From NCBI RefSeq assembly GCF_002093625.1, contig NZ_MRWD01000018.1, forward strand, positions 1 to 64,000: a stretch of DNA of 64,000 bases, written 5' to 3'. Within the stretch, counting starts at the first letter, position 1. Every line of letters begins with the position of its first letter. Shown here piece after piece: positions 35,404-46,251 of this stretch. The notes under the pieces are model-generated. The model had not been told where the DNA came from. It was given only the letters and a program-made list of their open reading frames with translations, and made no database searches. This stretch comes from Rouxiella silvae. GTDB lineage: Bacteria > Pseudomonadota > Gammaproteobacteria > Enterobacterales > Enterobacteriaceae. A program made the position numbers and the translations under genes.

Positions 35404-35493
35404 ATGAGTCTGTCAGCTTTGGACCAAGCAAAACGTGGGCGAAAAAAAGCCCACATCGGACAGTGGGCGTCGGGGTTGCGATATACCGATTAA
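35404..35493 (+). CDS. Possible small protein or leader peptide (29 residues)
   Basis: ATG at 35404 is five bases behind AAAGGAGG, one of the best ribosome binding sites in the window, and the frame ends at TAA 35491-35493. The peptide starts MSLSALDQAKRGRKKAH and ends ASGLRYTD; it is basic and not hydrophobic. Inside the frame lie three copies of one stem sequence: GTGGGC (35435-35440), GCCCAC (35449-35454) and GTGGGC (35463-35468). The middle copy can pair with either neighbour, so two hairpins are mutually exclusive. The next plus-strand gene is 420 bases away. Too short for confident calling. Confidence 0.45.
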   Translation: MSLSALDQAKRGRKKAHIGQWASGLRYTD

Positions 35494-35912
35494 CAAAAGC
35501 GGCTGCAACAATGCAAATGTGAGAACTGCTCGCTCTCGATAACTACGGTAGCGGCATTTTGCGGATACCCACAGACATTTCTGGTAAGGTCAATGTTAAA
35601 AAGTATGTCTTACTTTGATCGCGATCATACTTTTGTGATTTCCTGCAAAAAACCTAAAGCAGAATATCCATCTATTTAGTGTCGTTAAGTTGGTTTAGTC
35701 TTTTGCCAGCATTCGTTCAGAAAAATTTTAATCCCAAATAATCAACGTTGTTCACAAAAAACCACAAACTGTTTGATTTTTATTGTCATGTATTTTTGAA
35801 ATATTAAGACATATCTGAAAACCAAATACATACAGAGTGATTTCACCGCCTCTCGTATAGTGGGGGACTTATTGAGAATGATTGTTCTCAACCCCTCAAG
35901 AGAGTGAATTCT
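35494..35912. promoter_or_regulatory. Promoter region of the first RND operon
   Basis: This 419-bp region is AT-rich. A -10-like TATAGT (35856-35861) is followed by the perfect inverted repeat TTGAGAA-N6-TTCTCAA (35872-35891). No regulator gene lies next to the operon. The rest contains no recognisable gene. Confidence 0.5.
35872..35891. promoter_or_regulatory. Palindromic operator candidate before the first RND operon
   Basis: Arms TTGAGAA and TTCTCAA with a six-base spacer, ending 21 bases before the start codon and just downstream of a possible -10. The left part, GAGAATGAT, is one base from a Fur half-site (GATAATGAT), so a Fur box or a TetR-type operator are both possible. Confidence 0.5.
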
Positions 35913-37049
35913 ATGCGCCTGAAGGTTCTTTCTGTCAGTACTGTGGTACTGCTTTCCGCTTGCGATGGTTCCGCTGGGACGGCCTCGCAACCTGCTGCTC
36001 AAGCTCCAGCCGTTGAATACGTTACCTTGCAATCTAAACCGGTCACACTAACGACTAGCCTGCCAGGCCGCACCTCTGCAGTAAGAACCGCAGAAGTTCG
36101 CCCTCAGGTGAGCGGTGTTATCTTGAAACGCACTTTTGTTGAAGGTAGTGAGGTTAAAGCCGGTCAACAGCTTTACCAAATCGACCCTGCAACCTATCAG
36201 GCTGCCTATGACAAAGCGCTGGCAACTTACAAAAGCGCAGCGGCAACGTCTACCCGCTATAAAGGACTGGTCGCCTCTCAAGCCGTTAGCCGTCAGGTTT
36301 ATGACGATGCGGTAGCCACCACCGGTGAAGCCGCCGCTGACCTGGAAACTGCGCGAGTTAACCTGCAATACACCAAAGTTTATGCGCCAATTTCCGGTCA
36401 TATTGGCCGTTCATCGGTAACCGAAGGCGCATTGGTCACCAACGGCCAAACGACCGACCTTGCTACTATCGACCAACTTAATCCTATCTACGTTGACGTT
36501 AGCGAGTCCTCACTAGACATGCTGCGCCTGCGTCGCGCGCTGGCTGATGGCAAACTGGCCTCCGCCGGTGAGAATGCCGCTCAGGTCGCGCTAACGCTGG
36601 AAGACGGTAGCAGCTATAAACTGCCCGGCAAACTTGAATTCTCCGAAGTTACTGTGAACCAGAGCACCGGTTCCGTGACCCTGCGCGCGTCGTTCCCTAA
36701 CCCGAACGATGAGCTGCTGCCGGGAATGTTTGTTCACGCGACACTGAGTCAGGCGGTTGATCAAAACGGTATTCTGGTTCCTCAAGAAGCGATCATGCAT
36801 GACAACAAAGGCAGAGCGTATGTCTATGTTGTGAAAGCAGATAACAGCGTTGAACAGCGTGATATTACCACCGGCCAAATGATGTCTGGTAACTGGTTAG
36901 TCACGTCTGGCCTGAACGCTGGTGACAAAGTGATCACCGATGGGCTTCAGAGTGTACACCCTGGCGCCAAAGTTAACGGCAGCGAGCGTAAAGACGCTGA
37001 ACCCAAAGTGGACGCAAATCTGTCAATGACTGACCCATCCGCGCAATAG
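35913..37049 (+). CDS. RND efflux membrane fusion protein (AcrA-like lipoprotein)
   Basis: Periplasmic adaptor of 378 residues from the ATG at 35913; a GTG nine bases upstream is the alternative start. Signal peptide with lipobox LLSAC ([20 protein letters not shown]), then the HlyD-type order: barrel-sandwich half [44 protein letters not shown], alpha-hairpin ([28 protein letters not shown]), second half and beta-barrel, and a membrane-proximal part ending [11 protein letters not shown]. First gene of a three-gene operon with permease and channel. Substrate range unknown. Confidence 0.95.
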   Translation: MRLKVLSVSTVVLLSACDGSAGTASQPAAQAPAVEYVTLQSKPVTLTTSLPGRTSAVRTAEVRPQVSGVILKRTFVEGSEVKAGQQLYQIDPATYQAAYDKALATYKSAAATSTRYKGLVASQAVSRQVYDDAVATTGEAAADLETARVNLQYTKVYAPISGHIGRSSVTEGALVTNGQTTDLATIDQLNPIYVDVSESSLDMLRLRRALADGKLASAGENAAQVALTLEDGSSYKLPGKLEFSEVTVNQSTGSVTLRASFPNPNDELLPGMFVHATLSQAVDQNGILVPQEAIMHDNKGRAYVYVVKADNSVEQRDITTGQMMSGNWLVTSGLNAGDKVITDGLQSVHPGAKVNGSERKDAEPKVDANLSMTDPSAQ

Positions 37050-37059
37050 AGGAATACAG

Positions 37060-40000
37060 ATGTCGACTTTCTTTATTAATCGCCCGATATTTGCCTGGGT
37101 GATCGCGATTGTCATTATGATAGCCGGTGCGCTATCGATAATGAAATTGCCCATAAACCAATATCCAAACATTGCTCCTCCGGCTATTTCCGTGACCGTG
37201 ACCTATCCAGGCGCGTCGGCAGAAACGGCGCAAAACACCGTGGTTCAGGTTATTGAGCAGCAGTTGAACGGTCTCGACGGCCTGCGCTATATCGAATCGC
37301 AAAGTAACAGCGACGGCAGCGCAACCATTATTGTGACCTTTAATCAGGGTACCGATCCGGATATCGCGCAGGTTCAGGTTCAGAACAAAGTGTCTCTGTC
37401 CGAATCTCAGTTACCTACTGAAGTCGTTAATCAGGGGATCCGCGTTGCCAAGTATCAGCAAAACTTTATGCTGGTTGTGGGCTTGGCCTCTACCAACGGC
37501 AAGATGAGCAACTCCGACTTGGGTAACCTGCTGGTCACCAAGCTTGAAGACCCTATCGTGCGTACCAAAGGCGTGGGTGACTTCCAGGTATTCGGTTCTG
37601 AGTACGCGATGCGTATCTGGCTCGATCCGTCCAAGCTGTATAAATACTCCCTCGTCCCAAGTGACGTTACCGCGGCGATTACCGCGCAAAACGTGCAGGT
37701 TTCTTCCGGCTCGCTCGGCGGTCTGCCAACGGTTAAAGATTCAAAACTCAACGCCACGATTATTGGTAAAACGCGTTTCGATAGCGTTAAGCAGTTCCAG
37801 AACGTGCTGTTGAAAGTGAACACCGACGGTTCTCAGGTTCGCCTGAAAGACGTCTCCAATATCGATCTTGGTCCTGAAAGCTATTCAATTTCGACGACCT
37901 ATAACGGCAGTCCATCAACGGGTATCGCCCTGCGTCTGGCAACCGGTGCCAACGTACTCGACACCGCTAATGCAGTTAAAGCCACCATCGACGGTTTGAA
38001 ATCTTCCCTGCCTGAAGGCGTGGAAGTGGTGTATCCATACCAGACTTCACCGGTGGTTAGTGCATCGATTCATGAAGTGGTGAAAACCCTGATTGAAGCG
38101 ATCGTGCTGGTGTTCTTCGTAATGTTGCTGTTCTTGCAAAACCTGCGCGCCACGTTGGTTACGACGCTGGTTGTGCCGGTAGTATTGTTGGGGACCTTCG
38201 GCCTGCTGAATGCCTTTGGCTTCTCGATAAACACCCTGACGATGTTCGGGATGGTGCTTGCCATCGGCCTGTTGGTGGATGACGCCATCGTGGTGGTTGA
38301 GAACGTCGAACGTGTCATGCACGAGGAAAAGCTTTCCCCGAAAGAGGCGACCATCAAGTCGATGGGGCAGATTCAGGGCGCGCTGTTCGGTATCGCACTG
38401 GTACTGTCTGCTGTACTGATCCCTATGGCGTTCTTCGCCGGCTCTACGGGGATTATTTATCGTCAGTTCTCGATAACTATCGTTTCGGCGATGGCACTTT
38501 CCGTTCTGATGGCACTTATCTTTACCCCGGCGCTGTGTGCGACCATTATTAAACACAGCGATGACGACAAGAAAACCACCGGCTTTGCGGGCTGGTTTAA
38601 CCGCACCTTTGATAAAGGCGCGGCTAAATATACCTCAAGCGTAGCGGGCGTTATTTCACGTCGTCGTCTGTTCATGGTTATCTATCTGCTGATTGTTGTT
38701 GCCATGGGGTACATGTTTACCCGCGTGCCAACGACCTTCCTGCCAGATGAAGACCAGGGCATTCTCTTTGTACAGGCAACTTTGCCAGCCAACGCCTCGG
38801 CGGAGCGTACTCAGGAAGTGTTAGATCAGGTGCGTCAATACTTCCTGACCAGCGAAAAAGCCAACGTTAACTCCGTATTTACCGCCAACGGCTTCAGCTT
38901 CGCCGGTCGTGGTCAAAACGTTGGTATCGGCTTCGTCTCGTTGAAAGGTTGGGATGATCGTCCGGGTGCGCAGAACGGCGTGCAGGCCATTGCGGGTCGT
39001 GCAATGGCGCATTTTGCCGGCATTAAAGATGCAAGAGTGTTTGCCTTCGTTCCCCCTGCTGTTCTGGAATTGGGTAACGCCACCGGTTTCGACTTCTATT
39101 TACAGGATACTAACGCACAGGGTCATGCCGCGCTGATGGCTGCCCGTAACCAGTTCCTCGGCATGGCCGCACAAGACAAGCGCCTGATGGCTGTTCGTCC
39201 TAACGGTATGGAAGACGAACCACAGTACCAGCTTGAAATTGACGACGAACGTGCGCAGGCGTTAGGCCTGAGCCTGAGCGACATCAATGACACCTTGTCT
39301 GCGGTGTGGGGTTCCTCCTACATTAACCAGTTCATGTACAACGATCGCGTTAAGAAAGTGTACATTCAGGGCCGTGCCGCCGCGCGCGTTACCCCTGAAG
39401 ACCTGGGTAAATGGTACTTCCGCAACGGTTCAGGTCAAATGGTTCCGTGGTCAGCGTTTGGCAAAGGTAAGTGGGTTTACGGATCTCCACGCTTCGAACG
39501 TTTCAACGGTGTGTCTTCTGTTGAAGTGTTAGGTTCTCCGGCTCCGGGCTACAGCTCGGGCGATGCCACCCAAGCCGTTCTCGATATAGCCAAAAAGCTT
39601 CCACCGGGCTTCAAAATTGCGTGGCACGGTCTGTCGTACGAAGAACAGTCAGCAGGTTCTCAGACTCCGGCGCTGTACACGCTGTCGATTATCGTGGTGT
39701 TCCTGTGTTTGGCAGCACTATATGAGAGTTGGTCGATTCCATTCTCTGTCATGCTTGTCGTTCCATTGGGTATAATTGGTACCATAGGTGCCGTTTTACT
39801 CCGTGGATTGTCCAACGACGTCTTCTTCCAGGTAGGCCTGTTGACAACGGTGGGGCTGGCGGCTAAAAACGCCATCCTAATCGTTGAATTTGCCAAAGAA
39901 CTACACGAAAAAGAGGGAATGTCGATCACCGAAGCAGCAATCGAAGCGGCTAAACTGCGTATCAGGCCAATTATTATGACCTCGATGGCGTTTATCCTCG

Positions 40001-40209
40001 GCGTGGTACCGCTCACCATTTCTCATGGTGCCGGTTCCGGTAGCCAGCACTCGATTGGTACTGCGGTAGTGGGTGGGATGATAACGGCAACATTCCTGGC
40101 GATTTTCTTTGTTCCAATGTTCTACGTGGTCGTGGTTAATCTATTTACCCGTAAGTCAAAAAAACAAGATAAGCCGCATTCAGATACTGAGGTTTCGAAC
40201 CATGAATAA
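37060..40209 (+). CDS. RND efflux permease, HAE1 family (AcrB-like)
   Basis: Proton-driven multidrug pump of 1049 residues, the AcrB/MexB length, with the usual 12 membrane helices and two large periplasmic loops. N-terminus [20 protein letters not shown]; proton-relay aspartates in helix 4 ([16 protein letters not shown]) and the lysine in helix 10 ([14 protein letters not shown]) are present. The ribosome binding site GAGGAA lies before the ATG, 10 bases after the adaptor stop. It assembles with the adaptor and the outer-membrane channel of the same operon. Confidence 0.96.
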   Translation: MSTFFINRPIFAWVIAIVIMIAGALSIMKLPINQYPNIAPPAISVTVTYPGASAETAQNTVVQVIEQQLNGLDGLRYIESQSNSDGSATIIVTFNQGTDPDIAQVQVQNKVSLSESQLPTEVVNQGIRVAKYQQNFMLVVGLASTNGKMSNSDLGNLLVTKLEDPIVRTKGVGDFQVFGSEYAMRIWLDPSKLYKYSLVPSDVTAAITAQNVQVSSGSLGGLPTVKDSKLNATIIGKTRFDSVKQFQNVLLKVNTDGSQVRLKDVSNIDLGPESYSISTTYNGSPSTGIALRLATGANVLDTANAVKATIDGLKSSLPEGVEVVYPYQTSPVVSASIHEVVKTLIEAIVLVFFVMLLFLQNLRATLVTTLVVPVVLLGTFGLLNAFGFSINTLTMFGMVLAIGLLVDDAIVVVENVERVMHEEKLSPKEATIKSMGQIQGALFGIALVLSAVLIPMAFFAGSTGIIYRQFSITIVSAMALSVLMALIFTPALCATIIKHSDDDKKTTGFAGWFNRTFDKGAAKYTSSVAGVISRRRLFMVIYLLIVVAMGYMFTRVPTTFLPDEDQGILFVQATLPANASAERTQEVLDQVRQYFLTSEKANVNSVFTANGFSFAGRGQNVGIGFVSLKGWDDRPGAQNGVQAIAGRAMAHFAGIKDARVFAFVPPAVLELGNATGFDFYLQDTNAQGHAALMAARNQFLGMAAQDKRLMAVRPNGMEDEPQYQLEIDDERAQALGLSLSDINDTLSAVWGSSYINQFMYNDRVKKVYIQGRAAARVTPEDLGKWYFRNGSGQMVPWSAFGKGKWVYGSPRFERFNGVSSVEVLGSPAPGYSSGDATQAVLDIAKKLPPGFKIAWHGLSYEEQSAGSQTPALYTLSIIVVFLCLAALYESWSIPFSVMLVVPLGIIGTIGAVLLRGLSNDVFFQVGLLTTVGLAAKNAILIVEFAKELHEKEGMSITEAAIEAAKLRIRPIIMTSMAFILGVVPLTISHGAGSGSQHSIGTAVVGGMITATFLAIFFVPMFYVVVVNLFTRKSKKQDKPHSDTEVSNHE

Positions 40210-41614
40210 ACCACGTTTTGCGCTGCCGCTGTTCTCGGCGCTGACACTGACAGTACTTGCTGGCTGTACTATGGAGCCAAAGTACGACCGACCGGCACTG
40301 CCGGTCGCCACCGACTGGACCACCAGCAAAGGCGTTGACGCTGGCAAGGCTCAGGATATTGGCTGGAGTCAGTTCTTCAATCAGCCTGAAATGAAGCAGG
40401 TCATTACTTTAGCTCTGGCAAACAACCGCGACCTTCGTGTCGCGGCGTTAAATGTTGACACCGCGCGTGCCACTTTCCAGATCGACCGTGCAGCGCTGCT
40501 GCCGACGCTGGATGCCACGGGCAGTCAAACTGCTCAACATTTACCCGGCGGCCTTTATTCAACAAAAAGCACCGGCCCAGTGACTTATCAGCAATACAGT
40601 GCGGGCGTTGGCGTCAGTGCCTACGAACTCGACCTGTTTGGCCGCGTACGCAGCCTGCGTGACCAGGGTCTCGAGACCTATCTGGCCACGGCGGCAACCC
40701 AGCGCGCAACGCAGATAAGTCTGGTATCACAGGTTGCTGAAGGGTATCTGAGCCTGGCGGCGGACAACGATTTGCTGAAACTGGCAATCGACACCGCCAA
40801 CAGCCAGAACAGCTCTTACGAGTTAACCAAGCGCAGCTATGACCAAGGCGTAAGCAACTCTCAGGACTTGGCTCAGGCAGAAACCACCGTGCGCAGTGCG
40901 CAGGCTGACATTGCACAGTACACCCGTCAGGTTCGTCAGGACGTTAACGCCCTGACCCTGCTGGTTGGCGCTGAGATCCCTCAGCAACTGCTGCAAAATG
41001 CCAGCTTGAACAACAACTGGAACTTCCCGCAAACGCCAGCGGGTCTGCCTTCCGATCTGTTGACACGTCGTCCGGACATTATCGCTGCCGAGCACACGCT
41101 AAAAGCGGCTAATGCCAATATTGGCGCAGCGCGCGCAGCGTTCTTCCCACGCATCTCCCTGACCGGTTCTGCCGGGACTGAGAGCAGCAGCCTGAGCAAC
41201 CTGTTCAGCGCGGGTTCCGGTGCATGGTCGTTCGGCCCGTCGATTAGCATTCCTATCTTTGACGGCGGCGTGAACAGTGCCAATCTGGACATTGCTAAAA
41301 CCGAGAAAAAGATTGAGATTGCCAACTACGAGAAAGCGATTCAAACCGCGTTCAAAGAAGTTTCCGACGGTCTTGCCGGTCAGGCAACCTACGGCGACCA
41401 GTTGAAAGCAATTCAACAGGAAAACGCCGCAAACCAGCGTAACTTTGACCTGTCACAGCAGCGCTTTAAAGGTGGCGTTGACAGTTATCTGAGCGTACTG
41501 GTCGCACAGCGTTCACTGTACGCCGCTCAGCAAACGCTGATTTCCACCAAGCTGGCACAGTTGAACTCTGACATTACACTGTTTAAAGCACTCGGCGGCG
41601 GCTGGAAGAAATAG
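40202..41614 (+). CDS. Outer-membrane efflux channel, OprM/NodT-type lipoprotein
   Basis: A 470-residue TolC-like channel subunit. The start at 40202 overlaps the permease stop by eight bases and gives a signal peptide with lipobox LAGC ([21 protein letters not shown]). The two outer-membrane-factor repeats are visible, each with a helical barrel and a strand pair ([15 protein letters not shown], ending [44 protein letters not shown]). Having a dedicated channel rather than relying on TolC is the MexAB-OprM arrangement. Confidence 0.95.
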   Translation: MNKPRFALPLFSALTLTVLAGCTMEPKYDRPALPVATDWTTSKGVDAGKAQDIGWSQFFNQPEMKQVITLALANNRDLRVAALNVDTARATFQIDRAALLPTLDATGSQTAQHLPGGLYSTKSTGPVTYQQYSAGVGVSAYELDLFGRVRSLRDQGLETYLATAATQRATQISLVSQVAEGYLSLAADNDLLKLAIDTANSQNSSYELTKRSYDQGVSNSQDLAQAETTVRSAQADIAQYTRQVRQDVNALTLLVGAEIPQQLLQNASLNNNWNFPQTPAGLPSDLLTRRPDIIAAEHTLKAANANIGAARAAFFPRISLTGSAGTESSSLSNLFSAGSGAWSFGPSISIPIFDGGVNSANLDIAKTEKKIEIANYEKAIQTAFKEVSDGLAGQATYGDQLKAIQQENAANQRNFDLSQQRFKGGVDSYLSVLVAQRSLYAAQQTLISTKLAQLNSDITLFKALGGGWKK

Positions 41615-41645
41615 TCCACTCCGCCTCGTAAGCTTTTGACGCAAA

Positions 41646-41673
41646 AACGCCAGCATCTCTGCTGGCGTTTTTT
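41646..41673. terminator. Terminator between the two RND operons
   Basis: The perfect 9-bp stem AACGCCAGC / GCTGGCGTT with a six-base loop and six or seven Ts follows the first operon; the AAAA on the other side lets it serve the convergent second operon too. Confidence 0.9.
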
Positions 41674-41696
41674 ATACTCATTTTCAGGATTTCCCG

Positions 41697-43133
41697 TTAC
41701 TCTGCCGCCTTCCAACCTCCGCCGAGTGCAGCGATAAGCTTCACGCTGGTCACCATCTGCGTGCTCAACAGTGACAGGACGTTTTGCTGTTGGCTAAGGC
41801 TGGTGTTTTCCGTTGAGGCGACGTCCAGATAGTCAATCATGCCTGCCTGATACTGATTGAACGTCACGCGCGCCGACTCTTTGGCAGACTGCGCCGCATT
41901 TTGCTGGGCAATCATTTGACTGTCGATGGTGTGAAGCTCAACCAGATAATCCTCGACTTCGCCCATAGCAGTCAGCACCGTTTGGCGGTAGGCCGCAACG
42001 TCAGCATCATAGGCGGCTTCAGCCTCTGCCACTTTGCCGCGCGTCGCGCCGAAGTCCAGCACCGTCTGGCTTAGCGACGGTCCTAGCGACCAGACGCGGT
42101 TTGGCAACGAGAATAGGTTGTGTAACACAGAACTGCTAAAGCCTCCCGAGGCACTCAGGGTGATATCTGGATAATACGCGGCGGTCGCAACGCCCACGGC
42201 GGCGTTTGCCGACGCCATAGTACGCTCGGCGGCGGAAATATCCGGACGACGTTGTAGCAACTGAGACGGCAAGGCCGCTGGCATTGCCGGCAGCGTAAAC
42301 TTGATAGGTGCCGCCGCCAGACTGAACTCTGCCGGTGGTTTGCCAATCAGAATCGCAATCGCGTGCTCCAACTGCGCGCGCTGCCACTGCAAACTCAACG
42401 CCGACGCTTTCGTCGTTTCAAGCTGGGTCTGCGCCTGTGCCAGCGTCGCCCGCGACGTGTTGCCGCCGGTATACTGATTTTGAATCACCGTCAGGTAGCG
42501 CTGATAGGCCTGAATACTTTGTTGATAGAGCGCAATTTGCGCGTCCATCACCCGCAGTTGGAAATAGTCCTGCGCGAGTTCGGACTGCGCGCTGAGCGTG
42601 GCGTTAGCCAAGTCTGCCGCGCTGGCCTGAACATTGGCCTTCTGCTCCTCTTCGGTGCGGCGCAGCTTACCCCAAATGTCCAGCTCCCAGCTCGCCCCAA
42701 GCTCGGCTGAATGCTGATTACTGGTGGTTTTCGCCGTACCGCTGCGCGTGCTGTCAACCGTTGCCGTCACCTGCGGGAACAGTTCCGCCCGCGCCTGCGT
42801 TACTAATGCCTGCGCCTGACGATACTGCGCGGCGTACTGGGCCACGTTCTGGTTCGAAATCTGTACCTGACTCATCAACGCCGAGAGCTGTGGGTCTTGA
42901 TACACTTGCCACCAGTCACCCTTGCTTTGCCCCTCTTTAGGCACCGCCGCCGTCCAGCCTTTCGCTTCTTTAAACGCGGTCGGCATCGTCACCGCAGGGC
43001 GATGATAGTCAGGGCCCACGGTACAGCCAACAACCATTAACACCAGCGCCAGCGGAGCCAGACGAAACAACGTTGAACCTGCTTTAGTACTTGTCATGAC
43101 GGGCTTCACTTTATCAAGAATCATATTATTCAT
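41697..43133 (-). CDS. Outer-membrane efflux channel of the mdtABC-like operon
   Basis: A second NodT/OprM-type channel of about 478 residues from the ATG at 43133 ([11 protein letters not shown]; a later ATG at 43097 is possible). Lipobox VVGC is followed by TVGPDYHRP. Typical outer-membrane-factor blocks: ASWELDIWGKLRRTEEEQKA, QRRPDISAAERTMASANAAVGVATAAYYPDITLSASGGF, GMIDYLDVASTENTSLSQQQNVLSLLSTQMVTSVKLIAALGGGW. The start overlaps the end of mdtC by eight bases, so it is the last gene of the operon. E. coli mdtABC has no such gene and uses TolC; Pseudomonas muxABC-opmB has this layout. Confidence 0.93.
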   Translation of the reverse strand: MNNMILDKVKPVMTSTKAGSTLFRLAPLALVLMVVGCTVGPDYHRPAVTMPTAFKEAKGWTAAVPKEGQSKGDWWQVYQDPQLSALMSQVQISNQNVAQYAAQYRQAQALVTQARAELFPQVTATVDSTRSGTAKTTSNQHSAELGASWELDIWGKLRRTEEEQKANVQASAADLANATLSAQSELAQDYFQLRVMDAQIALYQQSIQAYQRYLTVIQNQYTGGNTSRATLAQAQTQLETTKASALSLQWQRAQLEHAIAILIGKPPAEFSLAAAPIKFTLPAMPAALPSQLLQRRPDISAAERTMASANAAVGVATAAYYPDITLSASGGFSSSVLHNLFSLPNRVWSLGPSLSQTVLDFGATRGKVAEAEAAYDADVAAYRQTVLTAMGEVEDYLVELHTIDSQMIAQQNAAQSAKESARVTFNQYQAGMIDYLDVASTENTSLSQQQNVLSLLSTQMVTSVKLIAALGGGWKAAE

Positions 43134-46100
43134 GGCGTTCAGGCTCAGATGGCGTATGGTGCGGACGAATTCGCGCCCATAAACGCTTGGTTGCACGACT
43201 GCTTCTGTCCATATACAGGTAAACAACCGGCGTCGTAAACAGCGTGAGGACCTGGCTCATCGCCAATCCCCCAGCAATTGCCAACCCCAGCGGGCTGCGC
43301 AAATCTGCGTCACCACCACTGCCCAGCGCCAAAGGCAAGGCACCGAAAAATGCGGCCAGCGTGGTCATCATAATCGGGCGGAATCGCATCAGGCAGGCCT
43401 GCACAATAGCCTGCTGCGGCGAAAGCCCCAGCCTGCGTTCAGCATCAAGCGCAAAGTCGATCATCATAATGGCATTCTTCTTAACAATGCCTATTAGCAA
43501 CAGAATGCCTATCAGCGCAATCACCGTAAGCTGAGTATTGGTCATTAACATCAGCAACAACGCACCAAGCCCGGCCGACGGCAGGGTGGAAAGAATGGTT
43601 AGCGGATGGATGTAGCTCTCATACAGCATGCCCAGCACGATATATACCGCCGCCAACGCCGCTAAAATCAGCCACGGCATCTGCTGCGCCAACGCCTGAA
43701 ATGCCTGCGCCGTGCCCGCATAGCCGGACTGAATCGTGTCCGGCAGACCAATTTTAGCCATTGCCGTTTTTACCGCTGCCTGCCCTTCTTCGATAGACAC
43801 GCCGTCGGCCAGGTTAAAGGCAATGGTGGTCGTTGCAGACTGCCCCTGATGCGCCACGGACAGGGGGGCGTTGGCGCTGCTGAAGGTGGTAAAGGCCGAA
43901 AGCGGGACCTGATTACCCTCACTGGTCACCAGGTACATCTGGTTAAGCACGTCAGGATCGCTGGTAAAGTCCGGCGTCAGGTACATCACCACGTGATACT
44001 GGTTAAGCGTTTTGTAGATAGTCGCCACCTGCCGCTGGGCAAAGGCATTGTTTAACATTGCATCAATCGTTTTGACATTAACGCCCAGCTGAGTCGCTTT
44101 GTCGCGGTCAATATTGAGCATCACTTCTTGGCCGCCGGTCTGAGAATCGGAATCGACGCCGGTCAGCTGCGGCAGTGCACTCAGGGCAGCTTTAACCTTC
44201 GGGCCCCATTCACGCAGCAGCGACAAATCATCGGCCTGTAGGCTAAATTGATACTCAGAGTTGGCGCTGCGGCCACCGATGCGCAAGTCCTGCGCCGCCA
44301 TCAGGAACAGCTGTGAGCCTGGCAGCTTGGCGGTCTCCACCATGATACGGTTGGCAATCTGGTTAGCCGTAGATTTACGCTGGTCAAAGTCTTTCAAGCG
44401 GATAAAGAACAGCGCCGTGTTGCGCGATCCAAAGCCGCCGCTGCCCGCCGAGCTCATCACGGTTGCCACGTCAGGATCATGCTGAATAATTTTGGCGTAG
44501 TTAATCATCTGCGGCTGAATCGACTGGAAGGAGGTGTTCTGGTCAGCGCGCAGCATGCCGATCAACATGCCGGTATCCTGCTCGGGGAAAAAGCCTTTCT
44601 CGACCACGGTATAGAGATAAAAATTCAACACCACAGTGAGCATTAATACCACCATGGTCAACGGCTGGTGCCGCATCACCCAGTTTAGCCCGTTGGAATA
44701 GGCCTGCAACAGGCCATTGAGCCAGCGCTCGATAAGCCGGTAAATACGCGGCTGGCGTTTTTCAACCGGCGGTTTGCGTTTTAAGAAGCGGGCACACAGC
44801 ATGGGCGTCAGCGTTAACGACACCAGCATCGAAATCAACAGCGAAATCGACAGCGTCACCGCAAATTCACGGAACAAACGGCCCACGATGCTGCCCATCA
44901 GCAGAATCGGAATAAACACGGCGATAAGCGACAGTGTCATCGACAGCACGGTAAAGCCAACTTCGCCCGCCCCGCGAATCGCCGCCCTCACCGGACTCAG
45001 CCCCTCTTCAATATGCCGGGTAATGTTCTCCAGCACCACGATGGCGTCATCGACCACAAAGCCGGTGGCAATAATCAGCGCCATCAGCGACAGGTTATCG
45101 AGGCTGTAGCCCAGCAGATACATGATGGAACAGGTACCGATCAGCGAAACCGGCAGCGCGAGCGCCGGTATTAACACCGCTCTACCGTTGCGCAGGAACA
45201 CAAACACCACGGCGATAACCAGCAGAGTGGCTTCGAGCAGCGTAGTTTCTGTGTCACGCAACGACTCTTTCACGGTCGGTGAGCGGTCCAGACCTACGCT
45301 AAGTTTCACGTCACCCGGCAGCTCTTTTTCCATCTCCGGTAAGGCATCTTTGATGGCACTGATGGTGGTGAGCATGTTGGCACCGGCCTGACGCGTGACC
45401 GCAATCATCACCGAGGGTGTGCCGTTGAAATAGCCGACGTTGTACTTGTCCTCAACGGAATCATAAACGTTAGCAATATCACTAAGGCGAATAGCATTGC
45501 CGTTTATATAGGTCACTACCAGCTTACGGTACTGCGACGCCGTACTTTGCTGGCCATTCCCTTCCACCATCCATGACTGACCGTTGCCCTGAAGCACGCC
45601 TTTAGGCAGATTGGTGGTGCTGTTGGCTATCGCGGTGCGAATAGTATCGAGCGAGATACCATACGAACTAATCGCCTGCGGACGCAGGTCAATACGCACG
45701 CCCGGCAAGGCGCTACCGGTCAGAGATACCTGCCCTACGCCGTTAACCTGAGCAATTTTTTGCTGCAGTTGGCTGGAGGCAATGTCATAAAGCTCGCCGT
45801 TGCTGCGCGTTGACGAGGTCAGCGCCAGCATCACAATCGGCGCATCGGCGGGGTTGGCTTTGCGATAGGTCGGCAGTGAAGGCATGCTGCTCGGCAGCAG
45901 CGAACGTGAGGCGTTAATTGCCGCCTGTACGTCGCGGGCCGCCCCGTTAATGTCGCGATCTAGGTCAAACTGCAAAACGATGCGCGTCGAGCCTTGCGAG
46001 CTGGAAGAGGTCATTTCACTGACCCCTGAAATGCTGCCCATTGCCCTTTCGAGCGGCGTAGCCACCGTGGCAGCCATCGTCTCGGGACTCGCGCCTGGCA

Positions 46101-46251
46101 GGCTGGCGCTGACCATAATGGTCGGGAAATCCACCTGCGGCAAAGGGGCCACAGGTAACAGGTTATAACCCAATAGGCCCAGCAGCACGATTGCCGAGGT
46201 GAGCAGCAGCGTGGCTACCGGTCGAAAAATAAAGAAGCGGGAAATATTCAT
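43126..46251 (-). CDS. mdtC: RND efflux permease MdtC
   Basis: A 1041-residue RND permease (E. coli MdtC about 1025) that pairs with MdtB in a heterotrimer. N-terminus [25 protein letters not shown]; helix-4 region [20 protein letters not shown]; helix-10 region [20 protein letters not shown]. The start overlaps the mdtB stop by four bases (ATGA), as in E. coli. Confidence 0.96.
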   Translation of the reverse strand: MNISRFFIFRPVATLLLTSAIVLLGLLGYNLLPVAPLPQVDFPTIMVSASLPGASPETMAATVATPLERAMGSISGVSEMTSSSSQGSTRIVLQFDLDRDINGAARDVQAAINASRSLLPSSMPSLPTYRKANPADAPIVMLALTSSTRSNGELYDIASSQLQQKIAQVNGVGQVSLTGSALPGVRIDLRPQAISSYGISLDTIRTAIANSTTNLPKGVLQGNGQSWMVEGNGQQSTASQYRKLVVTYINGNAIRLSDIANVYDSVEDKYNVGYFNGTPSVMIAVTRQAGANMLTTISAIKDALPEMEKELPGDVKLSVGLDRSPTVKESLRDTETTLLEATLLVIAVVFVFLRNGRAVLIPALALPVSLIGTCSIMYLLGYSLDNLSLMALIIATGFVVDDAIVVLENITRHIEEGLSPVRAAIRGAGEVGFTVLSMTLSLIAVFIPILLMGSIVGRLFREFAVTLSISLLISMLVSLTLTPMLCARFLKRKPPVEKRQPRIYRLIERWLNGLLQAYSNGLNWVMRHQPLTMVVLMLTVVLNFYLYTVVEKGFFPEQDTGMLIGMLRADQNTSFQSIQPQMINYAKIIQHDPDVATVMSSAGSGGFGSRNTALFFIRLKDFDQRKSTANQIANRIMVETAKLPGSQLFLMAAQDLRIGGRSANSEYQFSLQADDLSLLREWGPKVKAALSALPQLTGVDSDSQTGGQEVMLNIDRDKATQLGVNVKTIDAMLNNAFAQRQVATIYKTLNQYHVVMYLTPDFTSDPDVLNQMYLVTSEGNQVPLSAFTTFSSANAPLSVAHQGQSATTTIAFNLADGVSIEEGQAAVKTAMAKIGLPDTIQSGYAGTAQAFQALAQQMPWLILAALAAVYIVLGMLYESYIHPLTILSTLPSAGLGALLLMLMTNTQLTVIALIGILLLIGIVKKNAIMMIDFALDAERRLGLSPQQAIVQACLMRFRPIMMTTLAAFFGALPLALGSGGDADLRSPLGLAIAGGLAMSQVLTLFTTPVVYLYMDRSSRATKRLWARIRPHHTPSEPERHE

